64,000 bases of DNA from assembly GCA_023512345.1 (NCBI GenBank), contig JAILZT010000002.1, positions 248,001 through 312,000 of the forward strand, written 5' to 3'. The DNA is from Paenibacillus sp. (GTDB lineage: Bacteria; Bacillota; Bacilli; Paenibacillales; Paenibacillaceae). Numbering within the stretch: position 1 is the stretch's first letter; each line of letters opens with the position of its first letter. Below, piece by piece: positions 8,695 through 18,095 of the stretch. The notes beneath the pieces are model-generated. The model did not search any database and was not told where the DNA came from. It saw nothing but the letters and a program-made list of their open reading frames with translations. Position numbers and translations under genes: made by a program.

Positions 8695-10248
8695 ATGAAT
8701 CCAGACAACATATTATCGCAAAATCTGCCGAGATATCCGGAATCAATGTGGCGGGATACTTCAGATTTGCCTTCTTATCCAAAGCTTACCCAAAATCACG
8801 ATACGGATGTCGCTGTAGTAGGCGGCGGAATGACAGGAATCACCGCGGCCTATCTGCTCTCCAAAGCTGGTTATAAGGTCACTTTGCTGGAAGCAGGGGT
8901 TTTGCTGAACGGCACCACCGGGTTCACGACTGCCAAAATCACAGCACAGCACGGTATGTTCTATAATGATCTAATCAAGCATTTCGGAGAAGAGAACGCC
9001 CGGCTGTACTATGAATCTAATACCCAAGCCATGGAGTGGATTATCTCAACAGCTGAAGAACTCGGCATTTCCTGCGGAATGCACCGCGAGTCAGCTTATC
9101 TTTACGCTGATGCCGAAGATGATAAGACCCTTAAGCAGCTGGAGAAAGAATTCAGGGCTTACGAGAAGTTGGGCCTGCCTGGAGAATGGTTGGATCATAT
9201 CCCTCTGCCGCTAATCGTAGGTGGGGCTATTAAGCTTCCACGACAAGCCCGGTTTCACCCCCTTCAATATTTCCAAGGAATGCTTAAGGCTTTTATGAGC
9301 AATGGCGGAGTTATTTATGAACATACCGCAATTTCCGAAAAGGTTGAGAAGAACGGCAACCTAACTCTTTTCACCGAAAAGGACGATTATCAAATTACCT
9401 GCCGCCACGCGGTCTCCGCCTCCCATTTCCCTTTCTATGACGGAGGAGCCATGTACTTTTCCCGTCTGTATCCCGAGCGTTCCTATGTTCTCGCCATTGA
9501 GCCAGAAACCAAATTTGAGGGTGGGATGTATTTAAGTGCTGGAGAAACTCCCCGATCTCTGCGGGCTGTAGAATGGGAAGGGAAAAACCTGGTGCTTGTC
9601 GGAGGCGAGAATCACAAGACAGGAAAGGGTATCTGTACCTTCGGCCACTATGAAAATCTAGAACAGTTCGCCGGTAACTTACTCGGTATCAAGACTATTC
9701 CTTATCGATGGTCTGCTCAGGATTTAACTACCCTGGACGGGGTTCCCTACATTGGCAGGTCAGCGGATAATGAGGAAATTTACATTGCCACAGGTTATAA
9801 AAAATGGGGAATGACCACCAGTACAGTTGCTGCGCTAATGATATCAGACCAAATCCAGCGTAAAGACAATCCTTATACAGACCTGTACGATCCTTCCCGT
9901 TTTAAAGCCAATCCAAGCATAAAGAACTTCATTACAATGAATGCCGAGGTTGCCAAAGATTTAGTCGGGGGCAAAGTGGAATTTGTGCATAGAGCCGCCA
10001 GCGAACTGAAGCCGGATGAAGGAGCAATCGTGCGCCATGATGGCAAACGTGCAGGGGCTTATCGAGATCCCGAAGGTACACTGCATCTGGTCGACACCAC
10101 CTGTACCCATATGGGCTGCGAAGTGGAATGGAATGATGGGGAACGCTCATGGGACTGCCCATGCCACGGCTCACGTTTCTCTTTTGACGGCAAAGTATTC
10201 GAAGGCCCAGCCATAACGCCGCTAACCAAGTTGGATCCGGAAAGCTAG
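8695..10248 (+). CDS. FAD-dependent oxidoreductase with C-terminal Rieske domain
   Basis: The 517-residue protein joins a DAO/GlpO-type FAD oxidoreductase (dinucleotide fold DVAVVGGGMTGITAAYLLSK near residue 40) to a C-terminal Rieske [2Fe-2S] domain. Both Rieske boxes are intact: CTHMGC and CPCHGS. The FAD part would oxidise an amine or similar substrate and pass electrons to the cluster; the substrate is unknown. I begin at the ATG at 8695, with GGAGGG seven bases upstream, rather than at the ATG 36 bases earlier. The architecture is known in Bacillales. An SDR gene and a haem monooxygenase gene follow on the same strand after a 136-bp gap. Confidence 0.9.
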   Translation: MNPDNILSQNLPRYPESMWRDTSDLPSYPKLTQNHDTDVAVVGGGMTGITAAYLLSKAGYKVTLLEAGVLLNGTTGFTTAKITAQHGMFYNDLIKHFGEENARLYYESNTQAMEWIISTAEELGISCGMHRESAYLYADAEDDKTLKQLEKEFRAYEKLGLPGEWLDHIPLPLIVGGAIKLPRQARFHPLQYFQGMLKAFMSNGGVIYEHTAISEKVEKNGNLTLFTEKDDYQITCRHAVSASHFPFYDGGAMYFSRLYPERSYVLAIEPETKFEGGMYLSAGETPRSLRAVEWEGKNLVLVGGENHKTGKGICTFGHYENLEQFAGNLLGIKTIPYRWSAQDLTTLDGVPYIGRSADNEEIYIATGYKKWGMTTSTVAALMISDQIQRKDNPYTDLYDPSRFKANPSIKNFITMNAEVAKDLVGGKVEFVHRAASELKPDEGAIVRHDGKRAGAYRDPEGTLHLVDTTCTHMGCEVEWNDGERSWDCPCHGSRFSFDGKVFEGPAITPLTKLDPES

Positions 10249-10265
10249 AGTTTACGATTGACCTT

Positions 10266-10323
10266 CTGAGTGGCCGAATTCCTTATCCGCCTTCACCAGA
10301 CGTGATTGTATTCTGCCACTCAG
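10266..10323. repeat. Inverted repeat before the SDR gene
   Basis: CTGAGTGGC (10266-10274) and GCCACTCAG (10315-10323) are perfect 9-bp inverted arms with a 40-base loop. No T-run follows; TATAAT at 10326 follows instead. The arms could act as a weak terminator or operator; the function is unclear. Confidence 0.4.
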
Positions 10324-10384
10324 GTATAATATAATTTGAGAAATTATGGATTATGATAAAGCCAAGGGAGAGTGACGACAAGTT

Positions 10385-11104
10385 ATGGATTTGAGAGGGA
10401 AAAGCGTTGTTATCACCGGTGCAGGAAAAGGAATTGGGAAAGCCTTGGCGCTAGCCTTAGCTAAGGAAGGCGCAAATCTTGGGCTAATCTCTAGAACATC
10501 AGCAGATTTGGAGGCTCTGAAGTCAGCCTTAACCGAAGTTTATGATGTTAAAGTCAGCACTGCTGTAGCTGATGTATCTGTACGTGAAGATGCAGAACGG
10601 GCCGTAATGTCGCTTCAAAATGACCTTGGAACGTTCGACGCACTAATTAACAATGCCGGAATCGCCCAGTTTGGCACTTTTTTAGAAATGGATCCTGCGG
10701 ATTGGGAGCGGCACATTCATATTAATCTATTCGGCACTTATTATGTGACCCGGGCTGCATTGCCTGGAATGATTGAGAAGAACAGCGGCAACATTATCAA
10801 CATTTCATCTACAGCCGGAGAACGCGGGTTTGCTACCGGCTCAGCATACTGCGCTTCTAAGTTCGCACTAATGGGTCTGACTGAATCCTTAGCCCAGGAA
10901 GTACGGAAACATAACATTCGTGTTGTCGCGTTGACACCAAGCACGGTCAATACCGGATTAGCAGAGAATGCCGGCCTTAAGATCGGTGATGAAGACCGGA
11001 TGATGCAGCCTGAGGATGTAGCTGAATTGGCTTTGGCCGCTTTAAAACTGCCTGATCGTGTCTTCATAAAGACTGCTGGCATCTGGACTACTAATCCGCA
11101 ATAA
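10385..11104 (+). CDS. Short-chain dehydrogenase/reductase, FabG-like 3-ketoacyl reductase
   Basis: This classical 239-residue SDR has the NAD(P)-binding TGAGKGIG (residues 12-19), NNAG, and the catalytic Ser with YCASK. It would reduce a keto group with NAD(P)H. It resembles the stand-alone FabG-like proteins of Bacillus (YmfI/YoxD type), and no fatty-acid genes surround it, so the substrate is open. The ATG is the first possible start because TGA is in frame 12 bases upstream; the GGGAGAG ribosome site is rather far (about 13 bases). The haem monooxygenase gene follows 51 bases later. Confidence 0.88.
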   Translation: MDLRGKSVVITGAGKGIGKALALALAKEGANLGLISRTSADLEALKSALTEVYDVKVSTAVADVSVREDAERAVMSLQNDLGTFDALINNAGIAQFGTFLEMDPADWERHIHINLFGTYYVTRAALPGMIEKNSGNIINISSTAGERGFATGSAYCASKFALMGLTESLAQEVRKHNIRVVALTPSTVNTGLAENAGLKIGDEDRMMQPEDVAELALAALKLPDRVFIKTAGIWTTNPQ

Positions 11105-11155
11105 TCTGATGTATCTGATATTTAACAAGCTTTGATTAAGATGGGAGGTCTTAGC

Positions 11156-11467
11156 ATGTTGGTAGTCACGAACACGATTAAGGTAAAAGAAGGCCATGCG
11201 GCGGCCATCGCCCAGCGTTTTGGCGTAGCGAATGGTGTGCAGGTTATGCCTGGTTTTGTCCGTATGGAGGTTTGGCACGGCAGCGCCAAAGAAGGTGTTG
11301 AGGAACTAAAAATATGTACCTTCTGGGAGAACGAAGAAGCCTTCAAAGGCTGGACCTCAAGCGACGCCTTCCGCCAATCACACCGGGGTGCAGGTGGCAA
11401 TGAAGCCATCTTAGGCGCTTCCCTCGATAAATATGAGCTTCTGATCAGTCGCAATCCAGAGAATTAA
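11156..11467 (+). CDS. IsdG/HmoA-type haem-degrading monooxygenase (ABM fold)
   Basis: The 103-residue protein has the antibiotic-biosynthesis-monooxygenase fold. Asn6, Trp66 and His76 stand at the spacing of the catalytic triad of Staphylococcus IsdG (Asn7/Trp67/His77), which opens haem and releases iron. FWENEEAFKGW and SDAFRQSH are characteristic. I start at the ATG at 11156 because GGGAGGT lies six bases upstream; an earlier in-frame TTG has no ribosome site. No haem uptake genes are adjacent, so it probably serves intracellular haem turnover. Confidence 0.88.
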   Translation: MLVVTNTIKVKEGHAAAIAQRFGVANGVQVMPGFVRMEVWHGSAKEGVEELKICTFWENEEAFKGWTSSDAFRQSHRGAGGNEAILGASLDKYELLISRNPEN

Positions 11468-11483
11468 ATAAGCTATTCAACAA

Positions 11484-11533
11484 AAAAACAGGGATGCCCC
11501 GAAGCCTTAAGCTTCTGGGACATCCCTGTTTTT
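11484..11533. terminator. Bidirectional Rho-independent terminator
   Basis: AACAGGGATG pairs with CATCCCTGTT, with an inner GAAGC/GCTTC stem; A and T runs flank both sides. It separates the convergent haem monooxygenase and MMPL genes. Confidence 0.88.
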
Positions 11534-11586
11534 GTTTATATCTTCTTGGTCTTTGCATATTCAGTCATATTCGCTTGTAGTCGTTC

Positions 11587-13803
11587 CTACTCCCCACTAG
11601 AAGGCAGCGGATTATCGATCTCTTGATGTTTGCCGGGCCAAAACGCAAGGCGGCCAAACAACACCGTGATTGCCGGGACAAGAAATGGACGGACAACGAA
11701 GGTATCGAGCAAGATACCAATCGCTGTAATAATGCCGAATTGGACAAGGACTTGAATCGGCAGGGAAGCTAACACAGCAAACGTGCCAGCTAAGATAAGG
11801 CCTGCGGAAGTAATAACAGATCCCGTTTCATTTACACCCTCAGCAATGGCTTGCTTCAGCGGCATCACTTTGCGTTTCTTCCATATATTCGAGATCATAA
11901 AAATATTATAGTCCTCGCCAAGCGCCACCAAAAATACAAAGGAATAGAGCGGAATTGAACCTTGGATCGCATCTGCACCCAGTCCATAGTGGATAATAAG
12001 CCAACCCAGTCCGAGCGCCGAGAAGAAGGACAGAATAACCGTTGCCACCAAATAAATGGTAGCTACTACAGAACGTAAATACAGAAGCAGCAGTAAGGTA
12101 ATTAATCCAATAACTACTGGAATGATCAGATTGGTATCCCGCTCTCCAACCTCTTTATTGTCATGCTGTGTTGCGGTCTGCCCACTAATCCATACAGTGC
12201 CTTCAGGATTCTCTATACCTGCATCGATTAATGCTTGCTCAACCGTTGCCTGTAGTGCAGGAATGTGGCTCATGGCCTCCAGTGAATACGGGTTGCTTTT
12301 AAACTCGATATCATAGCCAATAATATTCTTATTCACAGCACCGGCTTGCGGATCAGAAACGGTATCTACATAAGAAATACCGCCTAAAATGACTTTAAGA
12401 TCCCCTCCATTTGCCTTCCCTTGTGTATCAAGAATCAGCTTGGCCGGAGCTAACTCCCCTGGGGAGAACTGTTTGCCAATAAGATCGAAGCCTTCACGGG
12501 ACTCCATATCTTTTGGAAAAGAAGAGAGAATATCATACGTGAATTTGATTCCTGTGGAAAAGGAAGCTAGAACTCCCAACATAACCACGGTTATACCAAC
12601 AATAGCCCAAGGGCGTGCAATTACGAGTCCGCCAATTCCCTTTTTACGAGACTGTTTCGGCTGTGGGGCCGGCTTGCCTTTTGCCTTCGCTCGATCAGCT
12701 TCCATTTGTGGTGTCCGCGGAATGAACGGAAAGAACGAAGCTCTGCCAAAGATTGCAAGAAGTGCCGGAACCAGAGTCAGGCTGGCGATTCCCATAATTA
12801 AGATTGAGACACTGAACGGAACCGCAAAACGATGATACGCTCCGAATTGAGCCAGCAATAGTGCAAACAAAGCCATAACCACCGTGAACCCGCTCATTGC
12901 GATAGCCCCGGAGGAATCTGTGATAGAGCGAAGCAGCGCTTGGCTTTTACTCTCCTCTACCTTCAACAGCTGACGGAAGCGTGCAATCAGGAACAGACAA
13001 TAATCTGTGCCCGCACCGAACAGGAGCACGGTCATAATCGAAATGGCTTGTGAATCTACCGATATCCAACCGGCCTGCGCCATTTTTCCTAGTATCGGGC
13101 TAGTTACGCCATAAGCAAAACCAACCGCAATCAGCGGAATCAGAGCCAAAATTGGGGAGCGGTAGATGAGCAATAGAAAGACTAACACAAGGACTACCGT
13201 TGCAATTAACAGGGAGACGTCTGCATTCTTGAACAATCCTGTAGCATCAATGGAGATTCCAACCGGTCCAGTAACACGCAGACTAAGATCTGTGCCATCC
13301 AGCTTGGCGGCTGCAGGATCACTGCCTGTCTCCTTGGCGATCAGAGCCTTTAACTCAGTTACAGCTTCACCTAATTGTTCGCTGTCTGCACTCTTATCGA
13401 ACAACACCGGTGTCACCAATGTGCTGCGGTCTTCAGATAGTGAAGCTTGCAGTGCCTGAGGCGGAAGTTGTCCAAGAGGCGGCACGAAATTCTGATGTGG
13501 AAGCGGAGTCTTTTCCAAATTGCCGTATATCGTCTGAATATGTAAAAGATCCTCCTGGGATATTCCGCCTTGACGATGCCATACGAGTAGTGCAGGTATG
13601 CCAGTGCCGCTCGGAAATTCCCTTTCTGCGATCGCCGCTGCCTGTACCGATTGTGAATCCTCCGGAAGGTTAGGAGCATTATTGATCTCCTGCGAGTTCA
13701 CAGCTGGCCATAACATTGTAAGGGCACCTACTACTGCAATCCATATAAGAAGAGTGATCCATTTCGTTTTGTTCCCTGCTACCCATTTTCCGTAACCTGA
13801 CAT
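11587..13803 (-). CDS. MMPL/RND-type membrane transporter
   Basis: The 738-residue protein has the twofold RND layout: one N-terminal helix (about 15-34), a large extracellular loop, a helix bundle, then a second loop and bundle. Both halves carry the MMPL proton-relay Asp-Tyr motif (GTDYCLFLIARFR; GEDYNIFMISNIWKK). MMPL proteins use the proton gradient to export lipids, siderophores or drugs; the cargo is unknown here. The central cytosolic loop is rich in Lys, Pro and Gln. AGAGGGTGAAGGG precedes the ATG. It is a single-gene unit without a linked regulator. Confidence 0.92.
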   Translation of the reverse strand: MSGYGKWVAGNKTKWITLLIWIAVVGALTMLWPAVNSQEINNAPNLPEDSQSVQAAAIAEREFPSGTGIPALLVWHRQGGISQEDLLHIQTIYGNLEKTPLPHQNFVPPLGQLPPQALQASLSEDRSTLVTPVLFDKSADSEQLGEAVTELKALIAKETGSDPAAAKLDGTDLSLRVTGPVGISIDATGLFKNADVSLLIATVVLVLVFLLLIYRSPILALIPLIAVGFAYGVTSPILGKMAQAGWISVDSQAISIMTVLLFGAGTDYCLFLIARFRQLLKVEESKSQALLRSITDSSGAIAMSGFTVVMALFALLLAQFGAYHRFAVPFSVSILIMGIASLTLVPALLAIFGRASFFPFIPRTPQMEADRAKAKGKPAPQPKQSRKKGIGGLVIARPWAIVGITVVMLGVLASFSTGIKFTYDILSSFPKDMESREGFDLIGKQFSPGELAPAKLILDTQGKANGGDLKVILGGISYVDTVSDPQAGAVNKNIIGYDIEFKSNPYSLEAMSHIPALQATVEQALIDAGIENPEGTVWISGQTATQHDNKEVGERDTNLIIPVVIGLITLLLLLYLRSVVATIYLVATVILSFFSALGLGWLIIHYGLGADAIQGSIPLYSFVFLVALGEDYNIFMISNIWKKRKVMPLKQAIAEGVNETGSVITSAGLILAGTFAVLASLPIQVLVQFGIITAIGILLDTFVVRPFLVPAITVLFGRLAFWPGKHQEIDNPLPSSGE

Positions 13804-13917
13804 CCCTTCACCCTCTTTCTATACCCGATGCTTTCAAAATGAGCCGCGGGTCATTTTTATACTCTTATCATATATACCCTTTAATTTTTTATCAAATCTT
13901 TTTTATTTACAGTCAGG

Positions 13918-13999
13918 AGAAACGGCTGTCAGTCCTCATAAGGATGCGTATGCTCCCGATGTTAGCGATACTTCCTATCGCTTTCAGATATCTGTTTCT
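13918..13999. repeat. Compound palindromic intergenic element
   Basis: Outer arms AGAAAC (13918-13923) and GTTTCT (13994-13999) enclose two hairpins: TCCT-cata-AGGA (13933-13944) and AGCGATA-cttcc-TATCGCT (13964-13982). No ORF or T-run explains it. It lies in the gene-free stretch 13804-14424 upstream of the MMPL gene and looks like a dispersed intergenic repeat of a type common in Paenibacillus, but no second clear copy is in the window. Confidence 0.5.
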
Positions 14000-14069
14000 G
14001 CGAATAATATAAGGATAATATATGGCGTAAAACTGTATGAACTAGACTAATAACTGGACACGGTAAATG

Positions 14070-14273
14070 CTAAATTTGGTGTAAATGTGCAACTGAATTG
14101 TCCTCCAATGGCGAATTTAGCTAAATGTGATGTATAAGTGCAATTGAATCGTCCTCGGATGGAGGATTTGGCTAAATGTGATGTAAATGTGCAATTGAAT
14201 CGCACTTGGATGGTGAATTTGGCTAAATGTGATGTATAAGTGCAACTGAATCGCACTCGGATGGGGGATTTGG
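14070..14273. repeat. Four tandem 51-bp repeat units
   Basis: Four head-to-tail units of exactly 51 bp begin at 14070, 14121, 14172 and 14223; each starts CTAAAT and ends near GGATTTGG or GAATTTGG. Units 1 and 3 share TGTAAATGTG while 2 and 4 share TGTATAAGTG, so the array also has a 102-bp period. Because 51 is a multiple of three, a 69-codon minus-strand frame (14047-14256) stays open across it. Most differences between units would be nonsynonymous and it lacks a ribosome site, so I do not call it a gene. Confidence 0.85.
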
Positions 14274-14350
14274 CTATAGCCGCTTATAAATGAGTTACCC
14301 GCTCCCCGTACTCTCCGGCATGGATGTCTTATATCTCAAAAATATCAAAA

Positions 14351-14392
14351 AAACCCTCTCTTCACATCATCTTAACCGTGAAAAGAGGGTTT
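14351..14392 (-). terminator. Rho-independent terminator of the ABC exporter operon
   Basis: AAACCCTCT and AGAGGGTTT form the stem; on the minus strand a run of T follows. It lies about 33 bases past the stop of the second ABC exporter gene. Confidence 0.85.
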
Positions 14393-14424
14393 ATACTATT
14401 TATAGAATATTAACCTGCTCTTCC

Positions 14425-16329
14425 TTACCCAACCTGAGGCAAATCTTCTTCCGAGAATTGGCTATTGTAGAGATCGGCATAGAAACCGCCTTTTTCCAAG
14501 AGCTCCACGTGGGTCCCCTTCTCAATTACACTACCTTGATTCATAACCAAGATCAGATCTGCATCACGTATTGTGGATAGACGATGGGCAATAACGAAGC
14601 TTGTTCTGCCCTTCATGAGCGTATTCATCGCCTTCTGGATCTGTACCTCAGTCCGTGTATCCACGCTGCTCGTAGCTTCATCAAGTATTAGAATCGAAGG
14701 ATCCGCCAAAATTGCCCGGGCAATCGTAAGCAGCTGCTTCTGTCCTTGTGAGATATTGGAGGCTTCTTCATTCAACACGGTGTCATATCCCATTGGTAAT
14801 GTGCGGATGAAATGATCTGCATGAGCAGCCTTAGCTGCACGTACCACATCGCCCTCTGTTGACCCTTCGCGTCCATAAGCGATATTGTCGCGAATTGTGC
14901 CGTTGAACAGCCATGTATCTTGAAGCACCATTCCGAATTTACTACGCAGCTCGCTGCGTGGCATCTTCGTAATATCGACCCCATCAATCATAATTTCCCC
15001 ACCACTGATCTCATAGAAGCGCATCAATAGATTAATCAGCGTAGTTTTACCAGCACCAGTTGGTCCTACAATGGCTATGGTCTGCCCTGGTTGAACCTCA
15101 ATATTCATATCCTCAATAAGGATTGCATCTTCTTTGTAACCAAATTTCACATGCCGGAATTCTACAGCACCCTCTTCAACACCCGCTTGTTGGTTTACAA
15201 GCGTTGTCGCAACTTCAGGAACTTCCTCTTCTTCATCAAGCAGTTCGAATACACGTTCTGCTGAAGCGACAGTGGACTGAATAATATTGGCGATATTAGC
15301 TGTTTGCGTAATAGGCATCGTGAACTGGCGTGAATATTGGATAAAGGCCTGGATATCCCCAACTTCAATTACTTTTCTAGTAACAAAGATACCCCCAACC
15401 ACACAGACTAGCACATAACCCAAGTTACCTATAAACATCATTAGCGGCATAATCATACCCGACATAAATTGGGCGCGCCAGCCGGAGTCGTAAAGCTTGT
15501 CATTAATCCCATTGAAATCACCAAGGGACTGCTTCTCACGTCCGAATGCCTTGATAATACGGTGCCCGGTATACATTTCTTCTACATGGCCGTTCAGCTG
15601 TCCAAGGGACTTCTGCTGGCTGATGAAGTAAGATTGTGACCGTTTGCTAATGCCCAAAATAACGATAAAGCTAAGTGGTAATGTTACCACAGTAATCAGC
15701 GTTAACCATGGACTGATGGTCAGCATCATAATAATAACGCCAATAATTGTAACTATAGATGTGATCAACTGAGTCAAACTCTGCTGCAGAGTCGTACTGA
15801 TATTATCAACGTCATTGGTTGCACGGCTTAGAATTTCACCATGTGTCCGGGAGTCAAAGTACTTCAGCGGCAAACGTTCCAGCTTGACGTTGATTTCCTC
15901 GCGCATATCATATACAACCTTCTGTGCTACACCCGCCATAATGTATTGCTGAACGTAGCTGAACAGAGCACTGAACAAATACAAACCAACCAAAATAAGC
16001 AGGATATTATTAATATAGCCGAAATCAATAGTGGCCCCTTCAACGCCCGTTAGTCTGCCGTAGGCGCCTTCAAATAGCTTGGTTGTCGCCTTACCCATAA
16101 CTTTAGGACTAAAAATACTAAAAACGGTACTGGCAATAGCCATAATAAATACGAATATCAACTGAATCTGGCGCGGGCGTAAATAACGGATCAACCGGCG
16201 GAGTGTACCTTTGAAATCCTTGGCTTTCTCCGCAGGCATCATCATACCTGGGCCGCCCCCAGGTCCAGGACCTCTATGCCGCGCCGGCGCTGTGTCAGGG
16301 CGTTTGTATTCTTTGTTTGCTTCACTCAT
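14425..16329 (-). CDS. Heterodimeric ABC exporter subunit with the catalytic ATP site
   Basis: The 634-residue half-transporter has six membrane helices and a C-terminal ATPase. Walker A is GPTGAGKT, Walker B with the catalytic Glu is ILILDEATSSVD, and the switch His is present (IAHRLSTI). Its signature motif is altered (ISQGQ instead of LSGGQ). Together with the upstream partner, which has the opposite defects, this gives one competent and one degenerate ATP site, as in BmrCD-type drug exporters. Its ATG overlaps the partner's stop (ATGA) and follows AGAGGAAA. Export of a drug or lipid under MarR control is likely. Confidence 0.93.
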   Translation of the reverse strand: MSEANKEYKRPDTAPARHRGPGPGGGPGMMMPAEKAKDFKGTLRRLIRYLRPRQIQLIFVFIMAIASTVFSIFSPKVMGKATTKLFEGAYGRLTGVEGATIDFGYINNILLILVGLYLFSALFSYVQQYIMAGVAQKVVYDMREEINVKLERLPLKYFDSRTHGEILSRATNDVDNISTTLQQSLTQLITSIVTIIGVIIMMLTISPWLTLITVVTLPLSFIVILGISKRSQSYFISQQKSLGQLNGHVEEMYTGHRIIKAFGREKQSLGDFNGINDKLYDSGWRAQFMSGMIMPLMMFIGNLGYVLVCVVGGIFVTRKVIEVGDIQAFIQYSRQFTMPITQTANIANIIQSTVASAERVFELLDEEEEVPEVATTLVNQQAGVEEGAVEFRHVKFGYKEDAILIEDMNIEVQPGQTIAIVGPTGAGKTTLINLLMRFYEISGGEIMIDGVDITKMPRSELRSKFGMVLQDTWLFNGTIRDNIAYGREGSTEGDVVRAAKAAHADHFIRTLPMGYDTVLNEEASNISQGQKQLLTIARAILADPSILILDEATSSVDTRTEVQIQKAMNTLMKGRTSFVIAHRLSTIRDADLILVMNQGSVIEKGTHVELLEKGGFYADLYNSQFSEEDLPQVG

Positions 16330-18095
16330 GCTATTTCCTCCTCTGACAACTGCGAGGATACGATCTCGCGGTATACTTCACTGCTATTCAGCAGCTCGCG
16401 GTGATTCCCTATTCCGACGACTTCACCATCATCGATAACAATAATTCGGTCTGCATCCATAACTGTACTAACCCGTTGTGCTACGATCAGGACCGTAGAT
16501 TCCGTCGTTTCACTTTTCAGTGCTGCACGAAGCTTGGCATCCGTCTTGAAATCAAGCGCCGAGAAGCTGTCATCGAACAGATAGACTTCAGGTTTTCTAA
16601 TAAGAGCACGGGCTATCGACAGACGCTGCTTCTGACCTCCAGATACGTTATTACCACCTTGGGCTATTTCGGACTCGAAGCCGTCCTTCATCGCAGACAC
16701 GAAATCAAAAGCTTGAGCCACTCTCGATGCATGAAGAATTTCTTCCTCCGTTGCATCCTCTTTGCCGTAGCGGATGTTCTCATTGATCGTACCGGTGAAC
16801 AACACGGCTTTCTGCGGGATATATCCAATCTTGTTCCGCAGCTCTTCTTGTGTCATATCACGTACATCAACGCCGTCCACACGTACGGTTCCCTCATTCA
16901 CATCATAGAACCTTGGAATTAAGCTTAGCAGTGTGGATTTACCTGACCCTGTACCCCCGATAATCGCAGTAACTTCACCTGGTCGGGCATTGAAGCTAAT
17001 CCCGGAAAGAGCAGGCTGCTCCGCACCTGGATAAGAAAAGGATACGTTATCAAACTCGACAAAGCCGCGCAACCCATCCCGTCCGTCTTCATGGGTCGCA
17101 GTAGCCGTCTTTTGGAGTTCACTCTGTGTAGGATCTATAATTTCAGGCTGCATATCCAACACTTCGTTAATACGAAGGGCTGACGCAGAGGCACGCGGAA
17201 TAAGAACGAACATCATCGAAACCATAATTAGAGAGAACATAATCTGCATAGCATATTGAATGAACGCCATTAATGAACCCACCCTAAGATTGCCATCATC
17301 AATCCGTAATCCTCCAAAATATAGAATAGCTATCATGGAGAAATTCATTACCAACATCATAATTGGCATAAGGCCAGCCATAATTTTATTAACTTTAATA
17401 GCTGTATCCGTCAAATCTCGGTTTGCTTCACTAAAACGTCTATTCTCATGCTCGATACGGTTGAAGGAACGAATAACACGAATACCGGTCAAATGCTCCC
17501 GCAGCACCAAATTTAATTTATCCAACTTAACCTGAATGGCTTTGAACAGCGGAAGACCCCTCATACCTATGAATAAGATGACTCCAACGAGAACAGGAAT
17601 GACAACCACAAAGATCAAGGATAACTTGGCATCCTCCGATACCGCCATGATGATACCACCAATCATCATCATCGGAGCCCCGATCATCATTCGCAGCATC
17701 ATAGTAAGAACTGTCTGCACCTGTGTAATATCGTTCGTTGTCCGGGTAATCAGTGAGGCTGTGCCCAGCTTGTCAAATTCATGCAGTGTAAAATTCTCTA
17801 CATGGTTGAACATCCGTGAGCGTGTGTCCTTACCGAACCCTGCAGCGACTTTAGCGGATAAAAAGCTGGCTATCACTGAGCACAATGCGCCTCCACCAGC
17901 TACCAGCAGCATCAAGCCACCAATTTTCCAAATTAGGCTGCGATTACCTTGCACAATTCCTTCGTCGACAATGTCGGACATTAATGTGGGAAGATATAAG
18001 TCGCCCATAGACTGCAGGAACACAAGAACCAATACAGCCAATATAGCGAGCCTATAGGGCTTCAATGTTTTAAATAATTTAATCAAGCTTCTCAT
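16326..18095 (-). CDS. Heterodimeric ABC exporter subunit with degenerate ATP site
   Basis: The 589-residue half-transporter has six TM helices and a C-terminal ATPase with Walker A GGTGSGKS. The catalytic Glu is Asp (YLFDDSFSALD) and the switch His is Gln (VAQRVSTV), while the signature VSGGQ is normal. These changes mark the non-catalytic site of heterodimeric exporters and complement the downstream partner. The frame overlaps the end of the marR gene by 17 bases. The ATG at 18095 has GGAG touching it; a TTG nine bases further in (18086) has a better-spaced GGAGATGAG and may be the real start. Confidence 0.92.
   Translation of the reverse strand: MRSLIKLFKTLKPYRLAILAVLVLVFLQSMGDLYLPTLMSDIVDEGIVQGNRSLIWKIGGLMLLVAGGGALCSVIASFLSAKVAAGFGKDTRSRMFNHVENFTLHEFDKLGTASLITRTTNDITQVQTVLTMMLRMMIGAPMMMIGGIIMAVSEDAKLSLIFVVVIPVLVGVILFIGMRGLPLFKAIQVKLDKLNLVLREHLTGIRVIRSFNRIEHENRRFSEANRDLTDTAIKVNKIMAGLMPIMMLVMNFSMIAILYFGGLRIDDGNLRVGSLMAFIQYAMQIMFSLIMVSMMFVLIPRASASALRINEVLDMQPEIIDPTQSELQKTATATHEDGRDGLRGFVEFDNVSFSYPGAEQPALSGISFNARPGEVTAIIGGTGSGKSTLLSLIPRFYDVNEGTVRVDGVDVRDMTQEELRNKIGYIPQKAVLFTGTINENIRYGKEDATEEEILHASRVAQAFDFVSAMKDGFESEIAQGGNNVSGGQKQRLSIARALIRKPEVYLFDDSFSALDFKTDAKLRAALKSETTESTVLIVAQRVSTVMDADRIIVIDDGEVVGIGNHRELLNSSEVYREIVSSQLSEEEIA

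Noticed and set aside
14047-14256. 69-codon minus-strand frame with a 17-residue Cys-containing repeat
   Set aside because: The frame is open only because the 51-bp repeat length is divisible by three. Differences between units are mostly nonsynonymous and there is no ribosome site before the GTG.
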